Positions 35,360 through 47,243 of a stretch of 64,000 bases of DNA are shown in pieces. The notes beneath the pieces were generated by a model that was given only the letters and a program-made list of their open reading frames with translations, was not told the DNA's origin and ran no database searches. The translations under genes and the position numbers were made by a program. The DNA is from Leptodontidium sp. MPI-SDFR-AT-0119 (taxonomy: Eukaryota > Ascomycota > Leotiomycetes > Helotiales > Leptodontidiaceae): NCBI GenBank assembly GCA_020726505.1, contig JAHLEZ010000014.1:310001-374000 (forward strand), in the 5' to 3' direction. The first letter of the stretch is position 1. The number at the start of each line of letters is the position of its first letter.

Positions 35360-35367
35360 ATTCCATG
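35360..35367. repeat. Right hAT target-site duplication
   Basis: An identical copy of ATTCCATG abutting the right terminal inverted repeat. The perfect match indicates a fairly recent or otherwise unmutated insertion site. Confidence 0.9.
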
Positions 35368-36010
35368 TTCTGGCTGCTTGGAGCAAACTTTGCAAAATCT
35401 GGAGAATCGTCAATCAACAATAGTCAAATTAATGGGGTTTGAAATCGCATACCATTTAGATCCTTCAACCTCAGATTGCCTAGACACTCCTGACCGAAGC
35501 GCACGTCGAGATCTCCCCAATAAAGGTGTTCCGTATCCGGTGAGTGAAAATCAGGTGCTTGAAGAACAAGGTACACTCTATCGTAACTATTCTCGCTGTC
35601 GTGGTTGACCTTTGTGGTTTGAGGTAATCCAAAGAATATTTGATAGCAGAAATCGCAATCGTTATTGGCTGCTTTTTGCAGTGATTCCAAGTTGCGATGG
35701 TGAAAGAAAAAGGATTCGTGGGGACCTCCAACAAGCCCCAAGTCATTATTCAAAACTTCTTCCTCGCTGTAATCGTTTGGTTCATCTGTTGGCCATTCGT
35801 CGCAATATGACAAGAGGTAGAGCTTTTCTTCCTTTGTCAAGTCGAGGTATGTCTTGAATTGGATGTTTTGACACAGATTGCAGAGCAATTTTTTTTTTTC
35901 CTGATTCGAAAATATGAGAATGCGAGAAAAGATTGTCGGGATACATGCAATCAACATAAGTTATATCAAACTCGAATTGAGGCTGAGCCGTCATGCGGTG
36001 TTTCAAATAC

Positions 36011-38718
36011 CGATCTTGTTGGTCGGCAGGTCGGTGACTCAATCAGGGCGAAGGCTCTGTGGGTTGTGGGCTGTGGGGGGAAGCAGGGAATGCAAAATTG
36101 TCAGACACAGCAGGCAGGGGAGCTTCAAAGGGTGATTCAGGGGTCTGATTAAAAGGCAGGGATAAATGGCGGGCATACAGGTTCACCGAATGCGTCTACT
36201 TGGTACAGCCTCTTCGTACCAAGATTCGGAATCTATGCTATTACAAGGTACCTTCCGTACACCAGAGGCTGTGCACGACTTTCTTTTGGAGGTAATTCTC
36301 AGGTCAACAACATTCCCGTGGGCTTCGTTACATACTAACATTCATTTAGCACAAGCCTTAAAAAAATGAAACAGCTGCAACCTTATTCAACTAAAGGCAA
36401 GTATTCCGAGGCTACGCTGTGAGAGGCTGTAGCAGGGATATATATACGCACCCCTCCAAATCACCTTCGAGCCCATAAATACAGCAAATATAGCTTTGCC
36501 ACTGGCTTGCTTCCTTGCTGAGGCTGAAGCCATCATACCAGAGGTGTGTTTATTTATCTCTACTACCAAGTATAATTTATGGATGCCGACTCAACTGAAA
36601 AGAATCTGTTCAATTATCGATCCGTTGCCTAATTTTGAGGTCTTGCGACATTCTGAGCTAGGGGGGAATCCGCTCTTTTACAGCCTCGCAACTTCGCACT
36701 AATTACTACACGCCGACTTCTCCATCACTCTCCACTGCCTCACAACTTCTACTTTTATACAATTCTACAGCCTCACACTCTCGATTGATTAATTACATTG
36801 GGCAGTATGGTGTCTCAGCCAGCTTTCACTGTCACCTCAGCTTCGAGTGAACTTTTCGGGCATCCGTACTCGTCCGCATAATATCTAGGCTCTCTGTTCA
36901 TTGGGTCCGTTGGGTCCATTGGCATGTTCCAGATGAAAATATACGTGCATAAGCAATAGTTTGCTCCATAGTAAGAGGGACCCAGATTTCCCAAGCAGGA
37001 ACCTTCAAAGGAGCAGAAACGGATTCCCTGGCAAAATCCGGTTAGGCAACTGTAGCCGGGGCACACTGGACGCTACATGTTGGTGCTCATGATGTTCAGG
37101 CTTTACTCGGGCCCTGCTCCGGCATGCTTACGGTATGCTCACGCTCGGCTCAGGTTAAACCGTTAAAGCAGCAGTTACTCACGTTTGAAGACTAAAACGG
37201 AATCAGCGAGGGGGAAATTCGATCCTGAGTCTAGGGGTATTTTACTGACTATGCCTTCTCTCCCCTTCCTCTATTTCAAAACTGCCAGGAACTCTATCCA
37301 TCGACCACAGTTCTGTATACAATTCCAGCTCCCCCATTTGAGGTCCTTATCCTATCCTGTCAACTAAAGCGAAAATGCCTTGAAAGTCTTTTCAAGAGGC
37401 CTGTGCCTATGCAACAACCAAAATTTACAACATCCAGAAGCCTAGAGCACCTCCGGAAATCTGAACAGAAGAGAACACAGTGAAACTCGGACAGGCTATG
37501 CTGTGCAAACGACAGAAGAAAAACGACTGGGAAGAAGCATTGACACCGCGGATCCGAACGACACCCATACTGGTGATCGAATTAAAACTGGCTTAAGTAC
37601 CATCCGACATCTCTCTGATAGCTTTGCAGGTTTTCTTGAAAAGCGATAATACCTGAACCTCGCTGTACGATTTGATACTGCGCCTAAATTTGGAACTGTC
37701 CCTTTTGTAGTTAGGGCATTTAATCCCTCTAATAAAGATCTTGAATGGCTCCCTGGGTAGGGACTGTAGGGACATGAATAGAAAACTAATCCCCTGGACG
37801 ACTTGTTTGCGCATGTGGAGAAGAAATCCAAGTCAACTGGTGTTCCTCTCCCAGCGCAGGACAGCGTGCCCTCTGTCAATTTCTTGTATTTGCGTGCTTC
37901 ACTCGTCTAAAGGTAGAGTAAGAATAGGGTTATATGCATATGGAAGAACTTCTAGAAATCTTCATATGGTCACAAATTAATTCTTCTAGAGCATTCGGCA
38001 ATTCTCGCAATTCTTAGATCACATGAAATCCAACACCCTTAACGATGACCAAGACGACGGGTTTTCGTACCGGACTCTTTAGTCGAACATATTCATGTGA
38101 GCGAATCCTAGAGTCGATATCCTAGAGTTGAAACAAGCCTTCATTTTCACTTCTCTCGATTTTCCTTTAGGGTGACTTTGTTGGAGGCAATTTGTACTGA
38201 CAAACGGGCTGTGACGAAGGTTTGACGCACTGTGTCCTAATGAAGTTTTGTTAGAGTTCAACCATACAAATTCTGAGCCTATTAGATTGTTTAAGCGAGC
38301 TCATAAAATTGAATACATTTTGGTAGCAATTTTAGAATCGAAGATTAATCATTCAGGCACAAAGGGGTCTTCCTGTCTAAGGGGTTCTAAGCCCTGCTTT
38401 TGATCAAAGACGAAAAACATTTCCAAACTTGCCTTGTTTCGTGACTGTTTTACCTCATCAACCGGCTTTGTCCTTTGATAGGTAATTAATCAGTACACCA
38501 AACTTCCAATCTTTCTCTTTTGTAATTGAACAATCCGAGTTCATCACTCAATTCCATTGTTGAGATTGTCGCAACACTTCTACATCTTTATCCCCAAGTA
38601 ACAAAGCAATACCTGTTTTTTCTACGAACAGCCATTCGGAATCAAGTATATGAATACCGTGATGTTTCTCTTGACTAAGTAATCTGGATTATCTAAAACT
38701 CAGCACTCCATCGCCAAA
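36011..38718. other. Gene-poor stretch, no supported gene
   Basis: About 2.7 kb. The minus frame at 36815-37066 is cysteine-rich (CPGYSCLTGFCQ..CSFEGSCLG) and has AG just before its first cysteine, but no signal-peptide exon could be found. The minus frames at 37496-37879 and 37593-37814 show no family I recognise. The rest is AT-rich with nothing visible. Confidence 0.4.
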
Positions 38719-39236
38719 ATGTCACCTAATACTAGTACCTCTTCAAACTCTACCTCTCCACCGAGAGCCCAGACCGTTTACTTTGCCTACGGAGCCTACT
38801 TCAGCAACAACAAACATTTCGCAGAGATGGCGCACCGATGCCCTGATAGCCGATATCTTGGGATTGGCACACTTCATGGATATGCGTACGATAAATTAAA
38901 TCTCGACGACCCCTGGGATGTCGTTCCTTGCCCTCCTTGGAGCGTCAAAGGATTTTGCTACTTGATCAGCGAGAATGATGAAAGAAGACTAGACGAAGCA
39001 GAAGGCGTCAAATGGGCGTACGAAAAGCATTCTTTGGCCGTCGAAGTGAATTCGGCAAATGCTCTGATCAGTGGGAGGAAACGAGTGAGGTTGATGGATT
39101 ATTCTACAAAGAGCTTGAACAGAAATGCAATCAAAACTCTAACAGTATGACAGTGCTTTTACCTTACCATGACAAAACTGTAACGGTACCGGTAACTGCG
39201 CTAGTATACCGCCGTAACAAGGAACTCTCCCCCTAG
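38719..39236 (+). pseudogene. Gamma-glutamylcyclotransferase-like ORF, degenerate and probably frameshifted
   Basis: The ATG at 38719 opens a 143-codon frame. YFAYGAYFS (residues about 21-29) aligns with the YGSN glycine loop of the GGCT fold but has lost the Ser-Asn. MAHRCPDSRYLGIGTLHGYAY, VKGFCYLISENDERRLDEAEGV and AYEKHSLAVEV fit the family, and the catalytic Glu is likely the one in DEAEGV. After VEVNSANALI the frame diverges and stops at 39150. The neighbouring frame carries a more family-like end (LLPYHDKTVTVPVTALVYRR) to 39236. That suggests a frameshift around 39060-39130. Intact relatives cyclise gamma-glutamyl peptides in glutathione turnover or have related roles. This copy is probably inactive, though a short divergent functional protein cannot be excluded. 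Confidence 0.6.
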
Positions 39237-39593
39237 TAATGTTGTTTCTCAGCGACTAAATTGTTATTTACGGTTCCGAACATTTGAGAATTTCAACTAA
39301 GTTCCAGAGCTAAATGTAATGCCCTTGGCTCTAATTATCTCTACAAAAGTATGAATTTTTGTGTTTCTTGCGTTTTCTCTCGACTTTCTTCTTTGTGCAA
39401 AGCAGTGGTTATTAATCTCCCATGTTCCTTATTTTGGTGATACCTGCCGTTAAATCTGGATTGTCAGAAGGCGTGTGGCGCTAAAGTGCATCCTGATCCC
39501 AAGTTAGTGGCTTTTGAATGTTCTGGAATGTCGATTGAGGCTTAAACACGAAATTCGGGCTTGAATAGATACCTGAACAACAAAGAAACCGTC
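39237..39593. other. Short intergenic upstream of 5S rRNA
   Basis: No coding signal. This precedes the 5S rRNA gene and may hold its upstream elements; a TATA-like element was not clear. Confidence 0.35.
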
Positions 39594-39712
39594 ACATACG
39601 ACCACAGACTGGTGAGACCTGGGCATCCCGTCCGCTCTGCCATACATAAGCACCAGATCGGCAGATTAGTAGTTGGGTGGGTGACCACCAGCGAATACCT
39701 GCTGTTGTATGT
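39594..39712 (+). rRNA. 5S ribosomal RNA
   Basis: A 119 bp segment from ACATACGACCA to the complementary GTTGTATGT end, followed by TTTT, the RNA polymerase III stop. Within it are the conserved CCCGTCCGCTC and the internal control region TAGTAGTTGGGTGGGTGACC, then ACCAGCGAATACC. The ends pair as helix I. The middle (about 39612-39650) differs from the common ascomycete consensus, so this may be a variant or pseudogene copy. It stands alone, as is usual for dispersed 5S genes in filamentous ascomycetes. Confidence 0.87.
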
Positions 39713-40585
39713 TTTGCATTTTTGCTCTTTAAAAATATGATGCTTTACACTTTTAATCCTGGCTAATATCCATTTTGGATAGTTAGCGAGCCATCCAATT
39801 CCATATGATTTGCCGTGCAGCTAAGCGCCATTTCAAAATATGACGCAAAGTTGAATATTTTGCGGCCCACAAAAGTCAAAGTCGAAAATTGCGTCAAATT
39901 GCGCCTGCTCACTTCAAAGGATTAGACTAGTGACCCTCAAAGGAGGCGAGTCTTTTTGAATTAACTTGCTAGAGAATAACAAACAAAGTCCTTACCTGAT
40001 CTTAGTTTTGGTACTTCAAGGACCTTCAAGCGATTGCGTGGCTTTAATAGGTCAGAACCCCTATTCTTAGCTATAACCTCAACACTTCTAAATAATACAA
40101 TAACACCTTAGCTCTTCTACGAATACTGGTTTCTTTGGCCTGTACCTCCGTAGTATGGATGAATCTGAACAACCCTAGAGTAGAGGGAGAAGAGCCCGCC
40201 GACGTGAGGACGGATCCGAGCAAATTTTTGGAATTGATATGGGGAAATAGTGTGGAAAGCAAGGAGATAGCTGCAGATGTGAAGCATGTTTTAATGCCTT
40301 GAATGGGTTGAATAGGATTAGAATGTATGCGGGATGGAGAGGGCTGGGGTTGAAGTTCGGGATTATGTATTAAAATATGCATGTTAGACTTTGATCGTGT
40401 CCAGAAATGCGCTGGTCCATTGCATCTGTATGCGGAAATATTCTTGCGGCATTGAATGCGATTTGCTCCATAAGTTACGGAGAGAATTGACCCGAAGCAG
40501 AATGCGGCTGTTACATGGTGGTGGCGGAGCTTTTCAGCTGTCTCACGTTGCCGCTCCGTAAAAACACCACGGCGCTACGGTACCA
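39713..40585. other. Intergenic, no gene seen
   Basis: This is the region between the 5S gene and the HET gene. A minus frame at 40071-40382 has no domain. The last part should be the HET promoter. Confidence 0.4.
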
Positions 40586-43403
40586 ATGCCCAACGAGACA
40601 TATATAGATGAACATCCCTCATATTTTATGACGACTCCTCTCACCTTTGGCAGACGCGACCACCGACTTATCTCCCCCATTGAATGCACGGATAAATCCA
40701 AGCCAATCTGGAGCGGCGTCCTGACCCCGACAGTGCACAATAATCTCATCATCAGCTGCAAAAGACGAGGCTACAACATGTGCGCAGGCGATATAGTGGC
40801 CGGTGCTCATAGATGTATAGATGCTTGTCCCGTCTGCTATATATTCACGCCGGACAATGTTTTGGAGATTCTTTCAGGGGGTAAAATCGAACTTGGAGCA
40901 GTCGATTTATTTCTCCAGGTTGCACAAATAGGATGTCGCTTGTGTCAAGGTCTTTGTGAATTATGGAGCTTGAATGAAGAGGTCAAATAATACATGCTCA
41001 AAGCTTTGCCATTTACTAACGTGCTTGACAGATTTTCCAACCCGGTAACCAGATCAGCGCCAGAAAACAAGAAGATGCGCCGCCTGGCCTACTTTTAGCT
41101 ATTCTGTTCGAGATCGGAGAACCTTTCAGTTTCAATTGGATGAACGAAGGGACTGGTAGAATCAGGGACCGGAAGTTCAAGTCTTGGGCGATACCGTTTG
41201 GGATATATACAAAAGGTCAGTTGAGCCATACCGTCACCCATCGAGATTCTAATACTTCTCAGGTTCTGAATTGCTTGATCACTTCATCATTACAAGGCCA
41301 CCAAATCCTTCTGTTACCCGAAATGAAATATTCGACTCCTTCAAACTCCATCTTATGGATTGTCTGTCCGATCACACGGAATGCCAGAAGCCAAATCCAA
41401 ATCAATCCCCTACCAGAGTATTACGACTCGACGACAATGATCCAAAAAGAGTATTTGTGCATGAATGCGAACCTGAAGAAGAAATCAATTATATCGCACT
41501 TAGTTATTGCTGGGGAAAGACAAAACAAATCATGCTCTCAAAAGCAAATATCAAGGATTTCAAGGAGAAGGGCATAGATGCCGATACCCTCCCAAAAACA
41601 ATCGAGGATAGCATTACCGTGACACGGAAATTGGGCATCAAGTATTTGTGGATTGATTCACTGTGCATTATTCAAGATTCGCCAGAAGACAAGGACAAGG
41701 AGATTGTTGCTATGGCTAATATCTACAAGAACGCTACCATGACTATCTCAGCTGCTTCTGCTGAGGACTGCGGACAAGGCTTCTTGGAAGATCGAACGGA
41801 TGTTAAACTTCGTCTCGATAAATCCTTGTGTTTACCGTTTCTCGGCCAAGCAGATGAAGAAACCCAAGCCCGCGAGGTCATTGACTGGGTCTACTTGTGT
41901 CCAGATCCATACATGGGTCACAAAGTCAAGTTATTCTCTGAAGAGCACATCAACACCAGAGCATGGACGTATCAAGAATCGACTCTCGCCCCTAGGCTTG
42001 TGATTTTTGGGTCCGGACCACCGCAGTGGCATTGCAAAGAGAGATGGAGAATCCCTGGACTTGATATCCACCCAGCCCGTCTGCCAAACCCACAGCCCAC
42101 TTCGGGCGTCATGAAAATCACGATAGAAGATGGATCAATCTCAGCAGACCAGACACTGAGATATGTTGACCGACCGGCGCCGCCTGACGATGACATTGGA
42201 GTGTGGCTTACTTGGTTCCCGGTCCTCGAGAATTACTCGCAAAGATCATTGAGTTTCCAAACAGACAAGCTTGCGGCTTTGTCTGCACTAGCTGCGGAGC
42301 ATCAGTCGCCTGAGGGAGGGACTTATACTGCAGGTCTCTGGAGGTCTTCTTTACCCCGCGGTCTTCTATGGCGACGATCCGGCAATAGCAAAGAAAGTGT
42401 AGTGGAAACTAGGGGACATCGAAAAGCAGATACACTCTCGTATCTCCGTGCTCGACTATTTGATATGTCATCAACAGAATTGCGCGACTCTTCCACGTGG
42501 TTAAAGAAGTACATCGCACCATCTTGGTCGCCAATGTCAAGCAGAGATCCTATTCGCTTCGAGAGCGCCGCAACTCAGGACAATGAATACCATACATCTC
42601 TTGTCGAGATCAATGACATCCACGTTGAGCTTACAACCCAAATCAATCCTTTCGGAGGATTAAACTTCAGCTATCTGGATATAAAAGGGCCAATGTGTTC
42701 AATTACATGGCAAGAACTCACAGCCAACTTCGTCATCGTCGCTCATGGAGAACCATTTGCATACTGGGACTACATCATACCAGACAATCCGGTTTTCTTC
42801 GCAGAGATGAGTGAGAAGTATGAGGCTTCATTTAATCCACAGTCGCTGGCTGATACCAGTGTACAACATCCTATTGACGATGGAGGTGCTTCAATATTTA
42901 TTGGTGATGACATAACAAGGATACGAATGCCAGTCACGCCGGAGCCGGCTTCACTTGTGTGTCCTGATTCGGACACACCTTCCACTCCAGTGGCCGACGT
43001 GAAGGAAGCAGTCTTCAACGCATTGCAACCCGAGACTCCAAGTTCTGGGCATCCTGCATCGGGCTCAAGTAATAGCTTTCGCCGCTCCATCCATGGTCTC
43101 GCGAGTCGTCTACATCATCACGGAAATAGCAATTCCTCCACAAACGAGAAAGAAGAATGCGAGTTCTGGCTCCTTGAAGTAGAAAGATCTATGAGTCCTG
43201 CTGGGCTTGTTCTAAAGCGTGTAGATGGCGATATATTTACACGTGTGGGATATTTTGAGATGAATCGCAGTTTGGATCCGGAGATTGTCTGTTTGCCTGG
43301 GGGGATACAGGTGAGGGGACGGAAGACGTGGAATTTTGTAGGGCCGGATGGGAGAGATACTTGGAAGGAGGGGTTGAGGAGGAGGAGGATATATCTTGTT
43401 TGA
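40586..43403 (+). CDS. HET-domain protein, apparently intact
   Basis: The exons are 40586-40981, 41032-41215 and 41263-43403, giving 906 residues; if translation starts at the Met at 40778 it is 842. Intron 1 begins with a weak GTCAAA but has a perfect TACTAAC branch. Intron 2 is GTCAGT...CTCAG. The N-terminal part has cysteine pairs (CIDACPVC, CRLCQGLC). The HET domain carries all three motifs: YIALSYCWG, YLWIDSLCIIQDSPED and RAWTYQESTLAPRLVIFG. The C-terminal part is long, with Ser/Pro-rich stretches and a late VGYFEMNRSLDPEIVCLPGG segment. No breaks are seen. HET proteins act as non-self recognition executors in the cytoplasm; the partner is unknown. Start choice is the main uncertainty. 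Confidence 0.85.
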
Positions 43404-43942
43404 GCGGTGGAAGTGATGATGCAGTACGATGAGGAACAGAATCAGAGATAGTATATTTCGGACCATACGCTGCTGGAGCAGATATGAATGAGGTACTCGT
43501 GCAAACTTCTCACTGAGAAGCAGAATTGCAAGCTGTTGGGCTCCTTCACTTCGCTAAGATTCAATTCCGACGAGGAAAACCCCCAACCTATCAGCCCCAA
43601 AGCCAAGCACCAAGCAGTTCCACAAAATCGCAATCGAAAAACAAAGATAACAACCTTCCTGGTCTAACACCCAACGACACACGAACACGTTCGAGCTCTC
43701 TGGCAAAAAGACGGAGAACCCTCTATCGTGATCCAAATCCCCACTCCTCCACGTTAGCGGGAGAATAACACAGCCAAGACCCCCTCGCCCGAGTCTCAAG
43801 AAATCCCCGTGCAACTCACGGTTCATCTCTCCAACAACAGGTAAAATTCAGGGACGAGAACCATCTAACCAAGACACTTTGAGTTTTCTGCTGCAAGATC
43901 GACAGAGTCAGGGGCAAAGAAGCCGAGCGCTCAGATGAGTCA
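43404..43942. other. Intergenic, no gene seen
   Basis: 3' flank of the HET gene. The open frames are short and without domains. Confidence 0.35.
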
Positions 43943-45075
43943 ATGGACGTGTATCTTCCGCAAGGTGCGACTGGCATTTGGCCATCAATGTACCCAACGT
44001 CTGCAAACAACAGTCCAGTCGCCAGTCCATCTTGGATGTTCCGCCTAAATTTCGCTCAGAATGAGGTATGCCCTTTCCCATCACCAACAAGCGCGACCTG
44101 GATACCAGTTGGGGAATTCTCTTTCCCAATCACTGCCTCAGAATGGACCGAACAGGAATGCCGGACAAAGTTCAAAAGATTAGGAAGTCTTCAAGTGGAG
44201 GAAGTGACACAGCTAGCAGCCTATATGGTCAAAACCGGCTCCAGGTACAAAGTTTTGTCTCATTATCGTGTGACAGAGAAGTGGTTCCGGTGTATAGTCA
44301 CCGCGACGCAAAAGATGCCATATTCGAGGCCTTGTTGTATTTTCGCCGCTTGCTTGGAAGTGATCCGATGTATGTACCTTCAAGGAAGATATAGAGAATC
44401 TTGAGGCCATCGTCGAGATATCCACCGCCAGATTCCGAAGATCTTCGGGCAAAATAACCATCTCTCCCTTGAATCGATGGTCACTTGGGCAAAAATCACA
44501 CGGAATTTTTTGCAAATAATGCAGAGGAAGAGAATGCAATTCGCGAATTCCTCCAAACTAATTTGAGTCTTCGCGGAACCGGACACAATGACTCGATTGT
44601 GCCTTACATCATATGGGATTACTTTTACGGCGCCACAGGGGAGATTTCTGGAAAGCGAACAGCTTTTTCATATTATAATAGAACTCCGAAATAAATGGGC
44701 AGAATTCCCGCATGACTTAGGCCCATAAGGAATTGCCCCTGATGAAAAGGGATTCTGCGGGATGTGCTGAGCAGCTCCGGGGCGTCAATGAGGACTGATC
44801 GAAGATTCAGAATCATGAGCCGAGACAATGAAACCGACCACCTAGAAGAAGCAATCTCTCGGTTTGAAAAGGAGTTTGTCCTCATCTTGGGGAAGATCCC
44901 GCTTCTGGAATCTCTGATGAAGACAAATTGCAGGAATTTGAGACTTTGCTACGCAAGACTAGAGAGATACGAGCAAGCTATGTTACATTTCAGGCACATG
45001 GTTGAAAGATTGACCATCGATGATCCTCAGAGCACCGACGCTCGCCTGGAATTCATTCACGAAGTCAACGATTGA
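43943..45075 (+). pseudogene. Decayed TPR (kinesin light chain-like repeat) gene
   Basis: Fragments in shifting plus-strand frames resemble consecutive tetratricopeptide repeats: EVIRCMYLQGRYRES, then FGQNNHLSLESMVTWAKI, and DHLEEAISRFEKEF with LCYARLERYEQAMLHFRHMVERL near the 3' end. The pattern YxxGRYxEAExL...LGxxHPxTL is what such repeats show in fungal TPR proteins, often seen as the C-terminal part of NLR-like or signalling proteins. At least three frame changes and several stops separate the pieces. No N-terminal partner domain could be recognised. This is a tentative call. Confidence 0.42.
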
Positions 45076-45837
45076 TGAACAAAGTTGAGCAGATGCAATA
45101 TGCAGCTTTATACACTGATCCAGAAGAAGGGGCGACGTCAGAAGGTACACCGAGGGAGGATCCGTCAGATAAGGGGTCGTTCAACTATGGAGCCCAAACC
45201 GACACCACAACCGTTCTCAATGGCTTGTCCTACAGCCGTACAACTAACTAGCTGGAATCCTGATTTTGGCTTTTTGGGCCCGCCATACCTTTTGAGCGAT
45301 TTACCCCTCGGATTTCCCAGAACCAACTTCACGAATACAACGTTTAATTAAATAAAAAGTTGATCGCTGTGAAATTGGCACTCAGTTTATTATTTGTATA
45401 TGTATAACTTTTAACCTAGACCCGTGGTTGTAAAGTTATTTAGGGAATTGTAAACGTCGCAAAATTGAGAAGCTAGTGAGTCGAGGGCAACTCGGGAGCC
45501 ACTAAAATGCCCGTTATAAAGGATTCATTTATTACTCCACGAATTTCACGCTATACAAAAATCTGCTTTAATCAAAGTACTTACTTTGTGGAAAATTTTA
45601 TCGCGATTAACTTTTTATTTTAATAGTAAGTGTTGTCGTGTAGTGTCGGTGGCTCTCAAATGGATTTGGAGGGGTGAATCGCTCCAAGGGGCTGTAACCT
45701 ACTCGAGTAACCCCGCATTCTTATCACGGCCCACCCCGCAGCCCACTCCACTCCCTCCAGCTTCTGACAACTTGCAACTCTACCGTTTCGAACGACAAGT
45801 ATTATATCCATATCTCTCCACCACACAAACCCCATAG
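45076..45837. other. Intergenic, no gene seen
   Basis: Promoter region of the FAD oxidoreductase. The frame at 45085-45351 lacks a domain. CT-rich sequence at 45730-45836 precedes the start codon. Confidence 0.4.
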
Positions 45838-47243
45838 ATGTCTCCTTCGTCTTACATCGTCGTCGGATCAGGTGTCTTCGGTGCCTCAACTGCGCTCTCC
45901 CTTATCCGCAAGCACCCTGAAGCAAGTATTACGCTGATCGACCGCGATAGCTTCGACGGCCCCAAACGGGTTGCTGCATCTTGGGACTGGAACAAAGTCG
46001 TTCGTGCTGACTACAGCGATATCGTCTACACTAAGCTCGCCCTCGAAGCACAGCATCTATGGCGGACAGACCCAATCTGGAAACCGTTTTACCACGAGAG
46101 TGGCGTGGTCTGGATCACGCCCACATCCTTCGCCAAGCAGGTGCAAAAGAACTTCACGGAGCTTGGAGTCGAGGCTGATTTGCAGATATGTTCTGTAGAG
46201 GAGGCTCGCACCTTGTATAATGGCCTGTTTGAGGAAGCTGATTACGCCGGCGTCAAAGAGGTACTCGTGAACAAGACTAGTGGCTGGGCGGAGGCAAAAG
46301 AGGCATTGCAAAATACTATCAAGACTGCCGTTGATCTTGGGGTGAAATACATCACGTCTGAGGTCACAGCAATCGAGTTTGACAATAATCATGGTCAACG
46401 TCGATGTTGTGGCATCAAGACTGCCAACGGAGAGTCTCTCGCAGCAGAAAGAGTAATTCTGTGCACCGGGGCATTTACTCCTAAGCTGCTAATTGACAGC
46501 GACCCTGGGTGGAGTGATCTTCATGCAGGCCAGAGGATTGTTGCAGCCGCTGTCACGGAAGCCGTCGCGCCCATGACGGCTCAGCAAAGTTCGATTCTGG
46601 ACACCATGCCAGTTGGAATTAATGATAATCCTGTAGAACGAGGTATGGAGTGGCTACAAATTACCTATATAATAAATGCTAAGCAAGGACAGGATGTGAT
46701 GTGGGCTGTCTCCCACTGCCGAATATCAACGCCGTCAAATATTGGGGCCAAGTCATTTTCAAAAACACAGTCAAGCATCCCATCACCAACACACAGCTGT
46801 CCGTCCCGCCGAGTCAGCCGGACTATGCTCAATGGGAGGTGCCATTGGCTTTAAAAGATGATGTCCGTCAGGGACCCGAATCAATGTTTGGCAAGAAACA
46901 ACTACACCAGGACCTCGAGGCGTTCAGAATCTGCTGGTGAGTGGACTCTGGCCTAAATTCTAAATTTAGCTAACTTGATGTTCGCAGGGAGGCTTTGACC
47001 CCAAGTTCGGACTTCATCATTTCTCCTCATTTGGCCTGTGAGGGCTTGTTCATTGCAACTTGTGGATCTTTCCATGGGTATAAATTCCTGCCTGTTCTAG
47101 GCAAATATGTTGTTGAGATGCTATGTGGTGAGCTGGATCCTAGTCTGGAGAAGAGGTGGGCTTGGGATCGACATTTACCTTCGACGGAGCTAAATAGCAA
47201 GTGGCCAACGAAAGAACTGGGAGATCTGTCGTCGGACGGCTAG
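45838..47243 (+). CDS. FAD-dependent amine/amino-acid oxidase (DAO; sarcosine or fructosyl-amine oxidase-like)
   Basis: The exons are 45838-46642, 46693-46936 and 46988-47243 (introns of 50 and 51 bp), giving 434 residues. The N-terminus IVVGSGVFGASTALSLIRKHP with ITLIDRD is the FAD-binding GxGxxG fold and its ribose-binding acidic strand. AASWDWNKVVRADYSD, VILCTGAFTPKLL, GCLPLPNINAVKYWG, and a C-terminal SPHLACEGLFIATCGSFHGYKFLPVLGKYVV complete the DAO-type fold. Family members oxidise N-methyl or glycated amino acids, giving H2O2. No peroxisomal SKL-type tail is present (it ends SSDG), so the location is uncertain. The 46643 splice yields ERGCDVGCLP, which supports the model. Confidence 0.88.

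Larger units (their letters stand above)
30573..36010 (-). pseudogene. HET-domain gene split by a hAT transposon
   Basis: The N-terminal part lies at about 35957-35368 (LCNLCQNIQFKTYLDLTKEEKLYLL...VYLVLQAPDFHSPDTEHLYWGDLDVRF). A GTATGC...CCAG intron in this part (roughly 35446-35396) leads into DFAKFAPSSQN, then the coding sequence is cut at 35367/32340 by the transposon. Removing the element and one copy of the target duplication joins the frame as QNMEYNSG without change. Beyond it are the HET motifs: YAALSYCWG, FLWIDSLCIVQDS and RGWAFQEKYLSPRTLCFS. Further lesions are an in-frame TAA at 32104-32106 just after motif 1, and a frameshift near 31240 that moves the C-terminal part (VMEFNYSITSEYVHGNG...) to another frame. 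HET proteins trigger non-self recognition and cell death between incompatible strains. The 5' start exon is unclear because of an A11 run near 35890. Confidence 0.85.
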
